Shown: positions 15,801 through 27,904 of the stretch, piece after piece
Layout of the letters: every line of letters starts with the position of its first letter
Position numbering within the stretch: position 1 is the first letter of the stretch
NCBI RefSeq assembly: GCF_020382885.2
Contig: NC_058499.1
Span: forward strand, 11,641,872 to 11,705,871
Origin: Scatophagus argus
Lineage: Eukaryota; Chordata; Actinopteri; Scatophagidae
DNA length: 64,000 nt
Reading direction: 5' to 3'
Notes under the pieces: model-generated
Told to the model about the DNA's origin: nothing
What the model saw: only the letters and a program-made list of their open reading frames with translations
Database searches by the model: none
Made by a program: the position numbers and the translations under genes

Positions 15801-17088
15801 ACCCCTGACATTGCCCACTTCAGGCAACCTGTTCCCCCTTAGCAGCAATGCCGTTTGTGCAAGGTGACATCGTCATCTGCCGGCAGGACCAAAATAGACT
15901 CCTACTGTGCAGTCCAAACCGCTATAGCAACTTTCCCAGCTGTGTTAACTCCTCCGCCATTGGTGACTGAGAGACAAGTGCTCAGTAGCCCACCGGTCCT
16001 GCCCTTCACGTTGGCTATTCTGTTTGCAATCTAGCCAAAACCCTCAGTGCTCTGCTGATTTAGCAGCCACTTCTCAGGCCCGACTCACTGCCTCCTGCTG
16101 CTGCCTGCCTGCCACTCTCCTCTGCTTTCCACTGCATGCAGCTTCCTATGTTTACATCTTCTCTCTTCTGCATCAGAGCCCCCACTCTCTCTGTGTTTCT
16201 CATCTCTCACTCTCCTTCTGCCACAACACTGCGCAGTCATGTGAACGCAGCAAGCCTGCCGCTCTGCACACCCATCCTGTGTTGCCAGTGATGAGAGTGT
16301 AGCTGCAGGCTCAGGGACAGTGTGTGCAAGTGCAATCGCCGTGCATTAGCTTCACTGGGGGATGCTCTGGATCTGATTGGACTCTCTATGATTCACAGGC
16401 TGCTGGGGGACAAAACACAAAAGCCCACATGCTTTGACTGCCTAGAAATGTTGCAAACTTAAAAAGTCACCAAGGTGAAGTTGGGTGCAAAATACCTTAT
16501 CATCTGATACAAACTTGTTAATTACTCTTGTGTTATCCTACACAAACCATTTTGTTGTCACAGTCCTGTTTTCATGATGTGACAATACACATATACACAA
16601 AACCTTGGGTGGTATTTGCAAGTTGGCACTCAGGTCTCACCATTTTTCATTCTTTGGCAAAAATGCCAACCTGGGTGCGTTTCACAAAAGTAGCAGTGTA
16701 GAGAGAAACATTTCAGCAATTAAGGGCACCCACCAGAGCCGTAAACATCATACCTGCGGCAGATGAGGTCGCCAAAAAAAATGGTCTTTTCCTAGCAGGA
16801 CTGCTTGCTATGTAAAGTCAGCTCAAGCTAGCTATGAGTGTATCAGAATTATATTGCTCTGCATTTGAATTAAGAGCTGTATTTCAGCTACTGGCAAGGA
16901 GCTAACAAGTCATTACGTACCTTCAAAGCGGTTATGGATGCATTCTTGCTTTTGCCTCCTCCATGCGACGAGCCTGAGCTGTTGCTCCCAGACCTCTCCC
17001 TCCCGTCCCCACCTTGGCTAACTCTCGGGCCGAGACGGTGCTGTCCAGCGCCACGCCGTCGTCCATCATGGCGGTTGTCTTTGGACAT
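888..17088 (-). CDS. scaper: SCAPER, S-phase cyclin A-associated protein in the ER (5' two thirds; 3' end outside window)
   Basis: Spliced gene on the minus strand. Predicted coding exons (plus coordinates, 5' to 3'): 16921-17088, 12969-13086, 11795-11871, 11329-11526, 8906-9006, 8337-8453, 7558-7685, 7123-7409, 6267-6617, 4778-4945, 4578-4644, 4369-4486, 3904-4015, 3352-3492, 2867-3022, 2632-2774, 2406-2487, 2167-2319, 888-995. Phases agree throughout, giving about 931 residues so far. Human SCAPER is about 1400, so the C-terminal third lies left of position 1. Matching landmarks include SFQRSNSHDKVRKIVAEEG (N-terminus), LRARYWAFLFDNLRRAVDEI, the long Glu/Arg-rich coiled coil (exons 4778 to 2406) and a C2H2 finger split between the last two exons (CSLC, then HLFSHTKGKRHQQ). 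The family is ER-associated, binds cyclin A and is linked to retinal and ciliary disease in human. The 5' border of the 4778 exon could shift by a few bases. Confidence 0.95.
3212..3234 (+). repeat. Poly-T tract in a scaper intron
   Basis: About 22 T in a row with no nearby element head; it reads as poly-A on the scaper sense strand. Similar T- or A-runs occur at 20158-20177 (inside the polypyrimidine tract of an rcn2 intron) and 46698-46717 (kti12 intron). Confidence 0.8.
7451..7514 (+). repeat. Perfect 32-bp tandem duplication in a scaper intron
   Basis: Two identical 32-base units (each starting GTGTTACTATGCGCTACAGG) lie at 7451-7482 and 7483-7514, in the intron between exons 7558-7685 and 7123-7409. 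The lack of any difference implies a recent event or replication slippage. Confidence 0.9.
10673..10758 (+). repeat. Degenerate 43-bp tandem duplication in a scaper intron
   Basis: The phrase CACCACAGGGAGCTGTGCTG at 10673 recurs as CACCACAGGGAACTGGGCTA at 10716, offset by 43 bases, with several substitutions that suggest an older duplication. It lies in the 2.3-kb intron between exons 11329-11526 and 8906-9006. Confidence 0.5.
15758..15811 (-). CDS. scaper: Alternative first coding exon of scaper
   Basis: An ATG at 15809-15811 opens 18 codons (MSGVDKDEEPAFRLYFYS) that end in frame at a strong donor, TCT|GTAAGT. This phase-0 end fits the scaper exon 12969-13086, which begins GCA TCT TTT CAG, giving ...YFYS-ASFQRSNSHDK. 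It therefore competes with the upstream first exon 16921-17088, which also ends in phase 0. Which start is used, or whether both are, cannot be told from the sequence. I do not recall this N-terminus from human SCAPER, whose protein starts MMASFQRSN. Confidence 0.5.
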
Positions 17089-18590
17089 CGACCCGCGGTA
17101 AGTTGAATGCTCAGTTGGTAAAACACAAACGTCTAGACAATGCGTTGTCTTGTTGTCAAAGTTGATGGAAAAACATGTCAGATAAATAGATGACAGTTAG
17201 ATCAACCTAACAAGCAGGAAGTGCGCTGGCTTTAGATTTTTGACTGGCGATGTGATTATCCAATAATTGCACCGTAACTTGGACCCGACACACACGCTGA
17301 CCAATCATGTGACGCATAATTCGGGTCAAAGAGTGGTGCATATTTTCCTGGGGCGGGACTTCAATGCTGTCTACCATAGCAACCATGAAAATCAGGCGGG
17401 ATGTTTGGTTGATTTCTCAGTATGTGTCAAGTCATCTACAGACAGCGGGAATACCAGAAGGAAAGTGAGCCTGCCTTCAAAATAAAAGCATTTGTTAGCC
17501 GCTTTTTCTCCCTTATGCTTACGTTCTGTTAAGCTTCATCGTTCTCATTCTTACTGTATGTTAATCTTTTTTTGCCTAAACACCATAGACCATAAAAGCT
17601 GATTCTTATTATGATCTAATTGTAATTAATTTTATATTGATTATAAAATAACTATAAATCAGCCACAAAATATGTTGTCAAACTGTACAGCATGAAACTT
17701 CCTGGTCTCTTCAGTGTTCTGAAACAATGGCTGGTGAAGCGTCTTTGACTTAAAGTTTCAACTCTTTAAATAACGAGACACTTGTGGATCAAATGACCTG
17801 AGGGTCTAAGATATGTCAGAGTGAACATCGTTAAAAAGCAGTTTAAAGACCTTAATAAAACTGGCCGTCACTAAATTAATGTCCAGTTTTTTTTAATTTT
17901 TATAGTCTTTAAAATGTGCTCCATTCTTTTCCTCACTTTGAATTTAAATTATTGTCTGTAACGGTCAAAAGAAAACTGTTTGACAAACTGTATGAGACAA
18001 AAAAATTGCCACAGTTTATATTTTTCTTGAAAGAAAAACTCTGTATAATAATGCAACAACCAAAAGTGAAAGGACAAACAGGTGAAATCGACAGTTACCT
18101 TCAGCTTTGAATCCAAAACAAATATCACCTTTTGGATTGGTTGAATACTAAGAATATATTTTTGGGCTAGAAACAGAAGCTAAGGAAAGGCATATCCATC
18201 TTGCAAATAGAATAAATTTCTCAGTTCTGATAAATTTGTACTGGGAGACTTCATCCATCACTTATTTGTCCTGTAATTCTCACGCATACAAGCAAAGAAA
18301 TCTTTGCATGCAAAACCAGCACCCATTACAGCGCATATGTTATATGAAAACTCGTATCACTTTTGTGGATTTGGCTTGTATTTGTTGGTCAGCCATTTGT
18401 GCATGACATCACTTATGAGCCTGGGTTTATATGCATCATCATCATCAGATTTTTAGTTCTAAAAGTTTCACTTTGCCATTAATAAAAAAAAAAGAAAGAG
18501 AAAAACGTTTATTTTGAAATCTGTGACCGGAAGTATTTGTAGTGTGAATAACGTCGGAAAGACCAACCTCAGTACGAAGAACTTTGTACG
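17089..18590. promoter_or_regulatory. Divergent promoter interval between scaper and rcn2
   Basis: scaper runs left from 17088 and rcn2 runs right. A likely non-coding first exon of rcn2 ends at the donor TACG|GTAACA (18590/18591). The interval holds a GC-box-like GGGGCGGGAC at 17350-17359, a CCAAT motif near 17260 and an X-box-like element at 17371-17384. A short open frame at 17267-17485 overlaps these motifs and looks like chance. From 17500 to 18500 the DNA is AT-rich and I see no gene in it. Confidence 0.45.
17371..17384 (+). promoter_or_regulatory. X-box-like (RFX-type) motif upstream of scaper
   Basis: The sequence CTACCATAGCAACC resembles the RFX X-box: its right half AGCAAC is perfect, and the left half keeps RCC but departs at the first two positions. 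It lies about 285 bases upstream of the distal scaper start codon, next to a GC box. Function is inferred from the motif alone. Confidence 0.3.
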
Positions 18591-19017
18591 GTAACATCTT
18601 TTACTTACATTATCTGAAGCTTTGTAACTTTGGGGGCTTTTGCTCTGTCTTTAGCTTATCATTGTCTATTTGTTTGTATCCTCGATCCTTCCTGTTTGTC
18701 CGTCTATTTCATTCTTATTTTTTGTCGCACACATTCAATATAAACAGGAATTAAATACGGTAAATCTAGACAAGAGCAAGTATGTCTGCCAAGCTTTTTG
18801 CATCTTCGTTCCCGTCTCTCCTCATCTCAGGCTCAGTTGTTCCTGGTAGATTTTAGTCGGTCTCATCATCATGTAGAACGAGGCTCAAGTTGTCACTGTT
18901 TAGTTTGTTTGAACTTCCTGCAGGCGACCACAAGGTCGCACAGTTGACGTTTGGCAACACTGTCTGCAATTACAAAGCCCATTTTCCTTACTGCCATTTA
19001 CCTGTGTTCATCAACAG

Positions 19018-20616
19018 ATGGCATCCTTTGCATTGTTGGTGTGGCTGGTGCTTCATTTTGGATTTGGACAAAGCTCCCATAAACATCTTGAAGAAGATCA
19101 TTATATTGGCCAACAGCACAACCCTGAGCATGATATGAACGTCCTGTTGGGAGACGAGGTTGCTAAATATCTCTACTAATTTTTTGACACCCTTCAGCCC
19201 AGTGTCTAGTCTTCATTCATCAACCACTCTTTTATTTTTTTTATGCACTTCCAGGACACTGAGGAGATCAAGAAACTTAGCCCAGCAGAACAGAGGAAAA
19301 AGTTACTGGAAATTGTAAAGAAAATTGATACAAATGCTGACAGCTTGCTAAGTGCAGGTAAATGTCTGTCTCAACGTTTTGTAGGTAAAGCAAGTTTAAA
19401 CAGATGTGACTGAGGGTCTCACTCGGTCTGCTGTGTTTATCCACAGAGGAGGTCACCATATGGATTCAGCACGTCTACAGAAAATATGCTTTGGATGATG
19501 CAAAGGAACGGTTTCCTGAGTTTGACACTGACAAAGACGGTGTTGTAACATGGGAGGAATACAACACGGTCGCTCATGACCAGCTCATTAGTTTTGATGA
19601 TGTCTCTGTTCTGGATGATCCAGAGCAAGAGTCGCTCAGACATGTGAGTATAGCTTTGTTGTCTTGTTAATAAGCACACTGAACCACAGGCTTATTGACC
19701 TGTTATATCTTCGCATAAATCTGTTCCCATAAGCTTCATCTGAAGGAGAGGAGGCGCTTTGACTTTGCTGACGTGGACGACACACCTGGGCTCGATGTGA
19801 CAGAGTTTCTTGCCTTCACCCACCCGTCTGAAGTGGATCACATGGCTGTAAGACCAGTTTATATCCTGCTCCTGCAAAAACTCATACGATAAAGTTTTTT
19901 TTAAATTTATTTATTATATGAGATCCCTTTGTGTTTCCTGTTAACATTGATTAATATGCCTAATTTCCTTACAGGATTTTGCCATTGACGATGTGCTGAG
20001 TGAATATGACAATGATAAAGATGGATTCATCAGTCTGAGTGAATTTATTGGGGACGTTCGTGGTGATGGTAAGACCAGAGTGATGCGATGACCTGTTTGT
20101 AGTTAGTTTCTTCTGCTGTGTCTAGTTGGCAACACCTCTGCAGTATTAACATATTCTTTTTTTTTTTTTTTTTTTTTAACAGATGATACTCCTTCACAGT
20201 GGGAGGTTGAAGAAACAGTACGGTTTAAAGACCTGTATGATCAAGATAAGGATGGCAAGTTAAATAGAGAGGAGCAGCTCCGCTGGGTTGCACCTAATAG
20301 TTACGGTTCAGCAAGGGAAGAGGTAAGACTTAACTCCATGGAATAATGTATACTAAAATGTTTTTAGTATAGTGTATTTTGATTTCCTTATATAAAATTC
20401 CTCTTTCCATGAGGGGTATCCTTCTCTCCAAATCAGATTTATTCATCTTGTTTATCTCTTTGTCATCAACAGGCTCTTCATCTCATCAAGGAAATGGACC
20501 TCAATGGTGACGGGCAGATCTCAGAGGCCGAAGTTTTGAAAAATCAAGAAACATTCATGAACAGCGAAGTGACAGACTATGGGAGACAGCTGCATGTGTC
20601 GCACGATGAATTATAG
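19018..20616 (+). CDS. rcn2: Reticulocalbin-2, EF-hand protein of the ER lumen
   Basis: Seven coding exons: 19018-19158, 19255-19357, 19447-19643, 19734-19847, 19975-20068, 20183-20322, 20473-20616; 310 residues, close to human RCN2 (317). The first residues ([20 protein letters not shown]) form a signal peptide. Six EF-hand loops follow, among them [36 protein letters not shown] and [12 protein letters not shown]. The first loop ([12 protein letters not shown]) has Ser where Gly is usual, and the third ([12 protein letters not shown]) is also degenerate. The protein ends in the ER-retrieval signal HDEL. The start codon sits directly after an acceptor (CAACAG|ATG), so exon 1 must be non-coding, probably ending at 18590. 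The donor after the first coding exon (GAG|GTTGCT) is weak. The family binds calcium in the secretory pathway. Confidence 0.95.
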
Positions 20617-21316
20617 CTATGCCCCATGTTGTTGTTTATTGTAGAGTTTTCTCATTTGTTTTTATGAAGGTTGTAACATAGTTTATTTCCTGTGTTGCAC
20701 TTTGACAGCAGTTGTGCGATGTATAGCACACAGTGGAAACTGTTAACCGTATCTTTCTATGATCGATTTGTAATAGTAAATGACATGGACAAAATAACAG
20801 AAAAAACACTTTGCAACCAAGCATGATACGTCAGGTCAAGCTGTACATGCAAAATACCAGAAGTTTCGCAAAATAGTATGTGATGCAGGGTTATTGTATT
20901 AGATTGCATAATATTGTAAGGCATTCAGTGTTATTTTGTCCATTACCTACATGCATATAATCCTGAAAAATAGCGTTTTGTTTTTTTATTTTTTATTTTT
21001 TTGTTTTTTTTTTAGAGAAACTGGACTTTGTTGTGGTTTCATTAACATTGGAGATATGTTGAATTATGGTTTTGTATTATCACTACATTAGTTTTCACGT
21101 GTGCTAAAAGTAAACCGACGTGGATATCAGTCCAATTGTGGCAAGACATGTTGCAGCTCTTCCTCATTTAAATCAACTGAGTGAGTGAGTGAGTGTTGCT
21201 GTTTGAAAAGGCTGGTTTCCTGAATGTGTCATGATCTGTTTCACTTGTGTCGAGCGGCAGCCTGTTAAACTGTTGAGTGGATTCTCCAACACAGACTATT
21301 TTTATCCACTGCCAAG
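20617..21316 (+). other. rcn2 3' UTR and short gap before pstpip1
   Basis: Some 700 AT- and T-rich bases separate the rcn2 stop from the pstpip1 start. They hold several T-runs around 20980-21015 and no convincing open frame. No canonical AATAAA is evident, so the rcn2 cleavage site is not placed. The two genes lie in the same direction. Confidence 0.5.
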
Positions 21317-24300
21317 ATGACATTACAGTTTAAAGATGCCTTTTGGGTGAGTGAGAGCAATGCTGCTAACTTTTGCTTTTGTTTTTTTGCTTTGCTTTTG
21401 GTCACGTTTATGTTCAGTGCTGAAACTGACAATGCGTTTTTACTGAGCTGTGAAGTCAGCACTGTGTTCACTGGAGCTTTGAGGGTATAGCTTTCATGTA
21501 ACTTTCTTCTTTTTGTCTTGTCTGGATGGTATCTTTTGTACCATATACTTTAATTTACACTATCATTTACACTATTTAGTTATCTGTAGCTTATCTTTAC
21601 ACTTCATCTTGTCTTTGAACTTTTAATCTTTGTTTTCTTTTCCGTTTCTCACTTTGAACTTGGATGGGTACTGAACCGTGGCTTTGATTAAAATATTAAC
21701 TTATTTTTTAGCACGCAGTGTTGCCAGTGAACTGTCACTGATCATTGTCAACAATCATTGAGTTGAGTTGTTAAAACCAAGTGTGTCACACATACTAAGC
21801 AGCAATCTCTCAGTACAACCAAATTAATACGTCTATACAAAAACATTATAATAACCATGTGTTCTATGTCTTTTTTGGGGTTTCCTGTTAAAGCTGATTT
21901 CTTTCATTTGATTCCTTTTATGGCCTTGATAACTCTGTATGACAGCGCAACACACTAGAACTCAAAGTGTCCACGTTACCAGTTATTAGTGCAGTATACT
22001 TACTTTTTACCATCAGTAAAGTATGTTTGACAGGAAGTATTGATTTCTAACCTCAGTCTGTGACCTCATGTGTTTCCTTATTCCTGCATACACTCGTCCT
22101 GCTATCAGTATTGTCATGTAAATGTGAACTCGGTGAGAATCAAAATTAATAAGTAATTTTACTTCCACGTTAGTCAAATATTTGCAAAGTAGGAATACTT
22201 TGACTTGAGAAGAATTTTGGGTACTTTTCACCCTCTGCTGCTTTCCATTCAGACCCCAGCAGCAGCATTTCACAGTTTCCATTCTAGCTGAGATACCACC
22301 ACCACCACCACCACCATCACCACCACACCTCCATATGGAAGGAAAAAAAATCTCCCTCAGAAGTCATCAGAGTAAAACATAGCACTGAATATCAAATAAA
22401 TCGTCAGGTTTTACCTGAATGTGACCTTTTTGGTCTTTTAAATACTGAAGAAATGCAAAAAACTGAACCATTTTCTTTCCAACGGACATGAAACAAACAG
22501 GATTTAGTTAAACTTTATTCCAAACTTTAAAATTGGGTGTGAAAGTACTGAAAGTTTGAGGGTTATGGGATGATATTTATGTTTCCAGGGAGATGACTTC
22601 ATCAGTAATATTGGGTATGAGACTATAAGTCAACGACTTAATGATGGTCGACGGACATGCAAAGAGATGGAGGAGCTCCTGAGAATGAGGTGAGCTCAGA
22701 AATGTCTTATAAAATCTACATGCGCAAATAGAATTGTGACTCTGTAATGTGGTTCAGCTTTGTCGTGGTTTTGTCCGTTTAGGGCATCAGCTGAAGAGAA
22801 GTATGGTAAAGAACTGGTCGCTATTGCACGCAAGGCCGGAGGTTTATATGAGATCTGGTAGGTGGGTGTGGGTGTGTGTGCGCGTGTGCGTGTACGTGTA
22901 TTTCAGCACTGAAAAACTCATTATTTTCCGTGCAACACATTTATTCTGCAGCATCAGACATACATAAAACTTTTCAGAGCATAAAAATGTTCATTTTGTT
23001 TTCACAGCACGCTGAGAACATCTTTTGACGAAATGAAAACACGTAAGCACAGGATATGCTTCCTGCACTACCGGACTTAAGTACTTCATACATGTCTCAG
23101 AGATTAGTTTATATTTGTTTTGTTTTTTGGGTTTTTTTTTTTTACATTTTTAAAATTGTTTTTCAGAAATTGAAAACGTGGGTAACTTGCACATTCAGCT
23201 TTCTGGAATCCTGAAGGAGGAGGTGAAGAGAATGGAGCAGTTCAGAGAGCGACAGAAAGAACAGAGAAAGAAGGTGCACATGACAAGCTTTTTTTATCCT
23301 CATTTGCACACAGAGGAAATCTAAGAAGTGCTGCGTCTCAGGGTGGTTGTCTGATGATTATCACTCTTGTTTTCTCGTTGTGTTGTCTCTCACTTGTTAG
23401 TTTGAAATCACCATGGAGAAGGTCCAGAAGACAAAAGTCTCCCTCTACAAGAAAACAATAGATGTAAGGTCCATTTGTGTCCATTCAGTGTGTTTATATT
23501 ACTCTTTATTTGAAACAGTGACAGTGGTAAACAGCATGAATCACCTCAGGTGCAGATTTTGTGCAGGTACATCCTGCTTGTATGAAAGGTGCATTGAGTT
23601 CAGCTATTGCTCATCCTGAAAAGACCTCAGTAGAAAAGCACTGTGCTGTAGGTTTAAGATTATTAAGAGGAAGATAAAGAGGAAGATATGCATAAAAAAT
23701 AATAAAAATGTCATAACATATGTGGTGTATTAGACATATTGTATTAGTAAGCCTCAGCTCATACTTCCTTCTGCTCAGAAGAAGGAAGTGAGGTCTTATT
23801 TGATACATTTTGTTTATCCTGCACATGCATGGCTCCTCTTACTTGACTGAACTTGCAAACCCCCAAACCCCCACCCCCCACCGCCCTCCCTTTTCCTGTA
23901 AGAGGTTCATAGAGCAAAGAGTTGATGAACAAAGCAGGGGTGTTACAGTTTCTGATGGTTTCTGTTCTGTTTCCCTACTAGTCTAAAAGATCCTATGAGC
24001 AGCGCTGCAGGGAGGCAGATGAAGCAGAGCAAACAGCTGAGAAGATGAGCACCACTCCCACAGCCACTCCCAAACTGATTGAGAAGGTAAGTCTGGTATG
24101 ACTCATTAAAGGTCCAGTGCAGCAGTTGCCAGTCCATGCTTGACTTTCTAAAAGGACGATAGGGTTTTACTACAACATTTTCAATTTCCTGGATAAAAGG
24201 TCTTAAAAATGATACCTACTCGCTTTCGCTTCCTGAAAAATCCAGGATCAACATACACAAATATTTATCAGATGTCTCCTACCTTACTGAGAGGTCCATT

Positions 24301-27300
24301 CTGTAAGTTTCCACACCACACTTGTGTAAGCTGCATAATGGACTGTCTCAGAATCATGCTTGTACATACATGTCTTGAAACGAGATTTAAGGTGAACAAA
24401 GAAACTTTTCCCCCTTCAGCATGTTAAATGGAAAACTGGTGTCAGACTTTTCAAAGAACTGAAAAGTGAATCATCCCAATCACACACATTGTCCAACAGT
24501 TGGTTTGCCTCTAAAGCTGTTACAGTGTCACTGGCATTTAAGACTGTTGGACACTTCAGTAATGCATAAATGAACAAAAGCTAACACATGCTAACCACAA
24601 CACTGATAAAGTAAGAAATTCAATTCTACTTGCCTAAATTTAATTTTGTCATTCATAAGCTGTGTGGATTTCTGTTCAGATCTAATATTTGATTTATTAA
24701 AGGAGAGCAGGAGCTGCATTTCCTTTTATTGGGGAAAACTACATGCTTACAAATGCTTGAATTTGCCTCAGGATCAATAAAGTATCTATCTATCTACAGA
24801 TAGAAAGGCAGCGTCTCATTTTGTCTTTTCTGTTTCAGACGAACAACAAATCTAAACAGTGCAGAGACGCTGCAGAAGAAGCTGGTAAGGACAAACAAGA
24901 AATGAGATGCTGTAATTTTCCCATTTCCTTCCCTTTTACAGAGGATTCAGGAAATAAAATTAGACACAGTATCAAAATCATATGCTGTTATGCTTGCTAT
25001 GCTATGGCCCTGAATGTTAATGTAAACGGTGCATGAAACCTCAAAGTTTCCTACATGTGATTCTTGTCTTTAGAGAAACAGTACATTTCAAACATTGAAC
25101 AGCTTGACAAGACTCGTCAAGAATGGGAATCAACGCACATCAGCACATGTGAGGTAAAGCAAGCCCCTGTTAGCTGTATTTCTCCTCTTACTGTATTTGT
25201 CAAGAGAGCAAATGCTTGATGCATTTTAAAATGTACAGACTTAAACCAAGAGTGGCAATACCCGAGGCCCGTTTTGTCAATGAGGATGTGCAACACTTCC
25301 TATAATCTGACAATACAGTGAGTCACTAATCTGCCAATAGGCTTCTGTGTTACCAACTCTTTCTATGTGTGATCACAACAGCAAAACTGAGGAAGCCATT
25401 CAACTACTTTATCTAACAATATTCAAACAGCTTGTGACACGGGATGTCACACACACACACCCACATACAGTAAACAAGAAAACAAAACAGGAAAGACAGG
25501 AAACGTTGAATGTTTCAGAGTTAAATAAATACATTTGAAAACTATGAAGAATTAAAAAGCACTCAGATGACAAATATGAACCTTTGAGTTGACAGATTGA
25601 CCACGCTGGACATTTTTGTCATTGGTCAGAAGTGTACATGCAGGGTTGTATAGTGTCATAAATGATTAAAGATTAAAGATTAAAGTGACATATTTTGTCA
25701 TTGGAGGGGAACTCACTCCAACGAAATTTGTTCTCTGCATTTAACCCACCCAAGTGACGTGCACACACACAGCAAACCCGGGGCAGTGGGCGACCGCGTG
25801 CAGCGCCCGGGGAGCAGTGGGGGTTAGGTACCTTGCTCAAGGGTACCTCAGCCATGGACACCGGGACAGGGAATCGAACCAGCGATCCACCGGTTACGGG
25901 TCCGACACCCTAACCGCTGATCCACGACTGCCCCCAAAATCCAAAAATCAATTTAATATATGGTCCCCGGGTAGGGGACGTATCAGATATTAAACTGATA
26001 AGAACAGATACTACACTTGATGTAGTAAATGAAATGTGCTTCAGTGTTTTCTAGATTATTTATTCTCTTTCCCAATCACTCTGTTTTGCAGATGTTTCAG
26101 CAGCAGGAAGAAGATCGTCTCAGCGTACTAAGAAATGCTTTGTGGGTGCACTGTAACCACCTGTCTATGCAGAATGTGAAAGATGATGAGGTGTGTGTGG
26201 CCACTTCTCAGACGTGTATGTCACTGTCAGCAAGCGCCTCACATATTCTGTAGTGGGTGTATAAAACTTTGAATGAATCAACTGCTCTTTCAGTGTTACG
26301 AGGAAGTGAGGAAAACGCTGGAAAAGTGTGACATCATCACAGACAACAGCTGCTTTGTGGAAATGAAACGCACCGGCTCCACCCCCCCAGGTAGGCACCC
26401 GCCCTGCAACCCTCCTGATTTTGATTTGAATATGCTCCAATTTGGAAATTTTAATATCGTCTCTTAGCTGCTGCTTTAAATGTTCAGTGTTTGGCACGGG
26501 TGGAAGCAGGTGTTGCACTCTGAAAATGCACCCATTAAAGCATTTATTTATTTGTTTATGAATGTCAATGGCCTTTCCACAGCTCCTATTCAGTACCAAA
26601 ATTACTACGAGAGGGATGTTACAACTGAAAGAAATGGCAGCGCTGGATTTGTGGGGGGAGTCATGAAAAGGTCAGGATTACACATTGGAAAGCACTGTTA
26701 TCAAATGAATGAAGATGAAAGTGATGTAAGATTAGTACTACATGATGGGTTTTTTTGTTTTTTTTTTACTTCTCAATACATTTTCGTGTATTTCTTACTT
26801 TCAGTATTTTTTCCCCACTTTGTAGGTTTACAAATCTTCTGCAGGGCAACTGTTCTACTGGCTCCAAAAACAGCATCAATGAACCAGTTACACAACCTAT
26901 TGGTGGAGTAGGTGAGTCACTGGAGTAATATTGCAAATTCCAAAATGAACATGAAAGTCACTTGATCCTTGCAAAACGAAGTGTGAGGCAACTCCAAGGA
27001 ACATACTGTGATTATTCCTGACATCAGTGATTTCCAGCTAGTAGATTTCCAAAACAAGAAACACAAAAATGACTACAAATTGCGAGAGGCGTGAAGTTTA
27101 TTTGTTGCCAGTAAACTACCAGACATGCTTCCAACACGCCATCAACCTCAGTTTTACCACCATAATCGCTATCAAAACTGTCACCCAACTTCTGTCACTA
27201 GTGACACTAATAAAGATATCAACCTTTAGACGATAAGCAGTGTCAAAACGAAATCCGAGTTAAAATTAGCTGAAATGAGCACACGTCAAACACGACAGAT

Positions 27301-27787
27301 GGTGTCCATGTAGCGGGACCTGAACCACTGCTTTACGCCACCATCAACATAAAATCATTTTATTTGGCTTGCTGATGATCTGGCAGGTTGCAGATTAGGA
27401 GCAGCTTCACACAGTGTCTGAGCAATATTGATTATGTCTGCACTTCTCTCTGCAGAAACGTCAGAAGGAACGTATGCGTCCATTCCTGCATGTTATGGAT
27501 CCCACCTGAGCAGTGAGCAGTACAAGGCGGTGTATGACTACGAGGCACAGGTCAGCTTCTTAGCACGAATGTCTTACGCCTACATAAGACAAATGTTCTA
27601 ATTCTTCTTCATTTTAATGGATGTGTCTTGACTGATTGTTTCCATTATTGTTTAGCGGGACGATGAACTCTCTGTATGTTTTGGGGACATCGTGGTCGTC
27701 TTAGATCAAGGCGAGGATGGCTGGTGGATGGTGCAAAGAAATGGCCTTCGTGGATTGGTTCCTGGCTCTTACCTTGCCAAAGAATGA
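21317..27787 (+). CDS. pstpip1: PSTPIP1, F-BAR and SH3 cytoskeletal adaptor
   Basis: Fifteen coding exons: 21317-21346, 22589-22689, 22783-22857, 23008-23042, 23167-23273, 23401-23463, 23982-24086, 24839-24884, 25074-25153, 26092-26190, 26294-26390, 26583-26670, 26826-26911, 27456-27550, 27656-27787. The sum is 1239 bases, 412 residues; human is 416. The N-terminal F-BAR region starts [10 protein letters not shown] and carries [26 protein letters not shown] and the basic run [11 protein letters not shown]. The middle holds [15 protein letters not shown] and [13 protein letters not shown]. The C-terminal SH3 domain runs from [10 protein letters not shown] to [11 protein letters not shown], with the conserved GWW pair and the Pro-Tyr pocket. 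In mammals the protein links PTP-PEST, WASP, CD2 and pyrin at the actin cortex of blood cells. Its neighbours rcn2 and tspan3 keep the human order. Confidence 0.95.
22296..22327 (+). repeat. ACC/CAC triplet repeat in pstpip1 intron 1
   Basis: About ten ACC units with one ATC interruption, in the first intron of pstpip1 (21347-22588). No coding role. Confidence 0.85.
25664..25935 (-). repeat. tRNA-derived SINE, minus strand, in pstpip1 intron 9
   Basis: Read on the minus strand, it starts with a tRNA-like head holding a B-box (GGTTCGATTCC) and an A-box-like TTAGGGTGTCGG. A conserved body follows with the phrase CCCTTGAGCAAGGTACCTAA, and it ends in a short tandem tail of TTAATCT units. It is GC-rich against an AT-rich intron. 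It shares head, body and the tail-proximal AAATGCAGA-type segment with the copy at 33058-33398. The open frames inside are incidental. Confidence 0.75.
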
Positions 27788-27904
27788 GGCCACCCAGCAG
27801 ACAAAACTAGGACTGTATGAATACAGATTCTTGTGTAATATTTTGTAAATTTGGTATATCAAACTGGCTTATAGTTGGATCTCATCAGTTGCTCATACAC
27901 TGTA

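Noticed and set aside
25754-25993. GC-rich frame inside pstpip1 intron 9
   Set aside because: Falls within the tRNA-derived SINE; SINEs do not encode protein.
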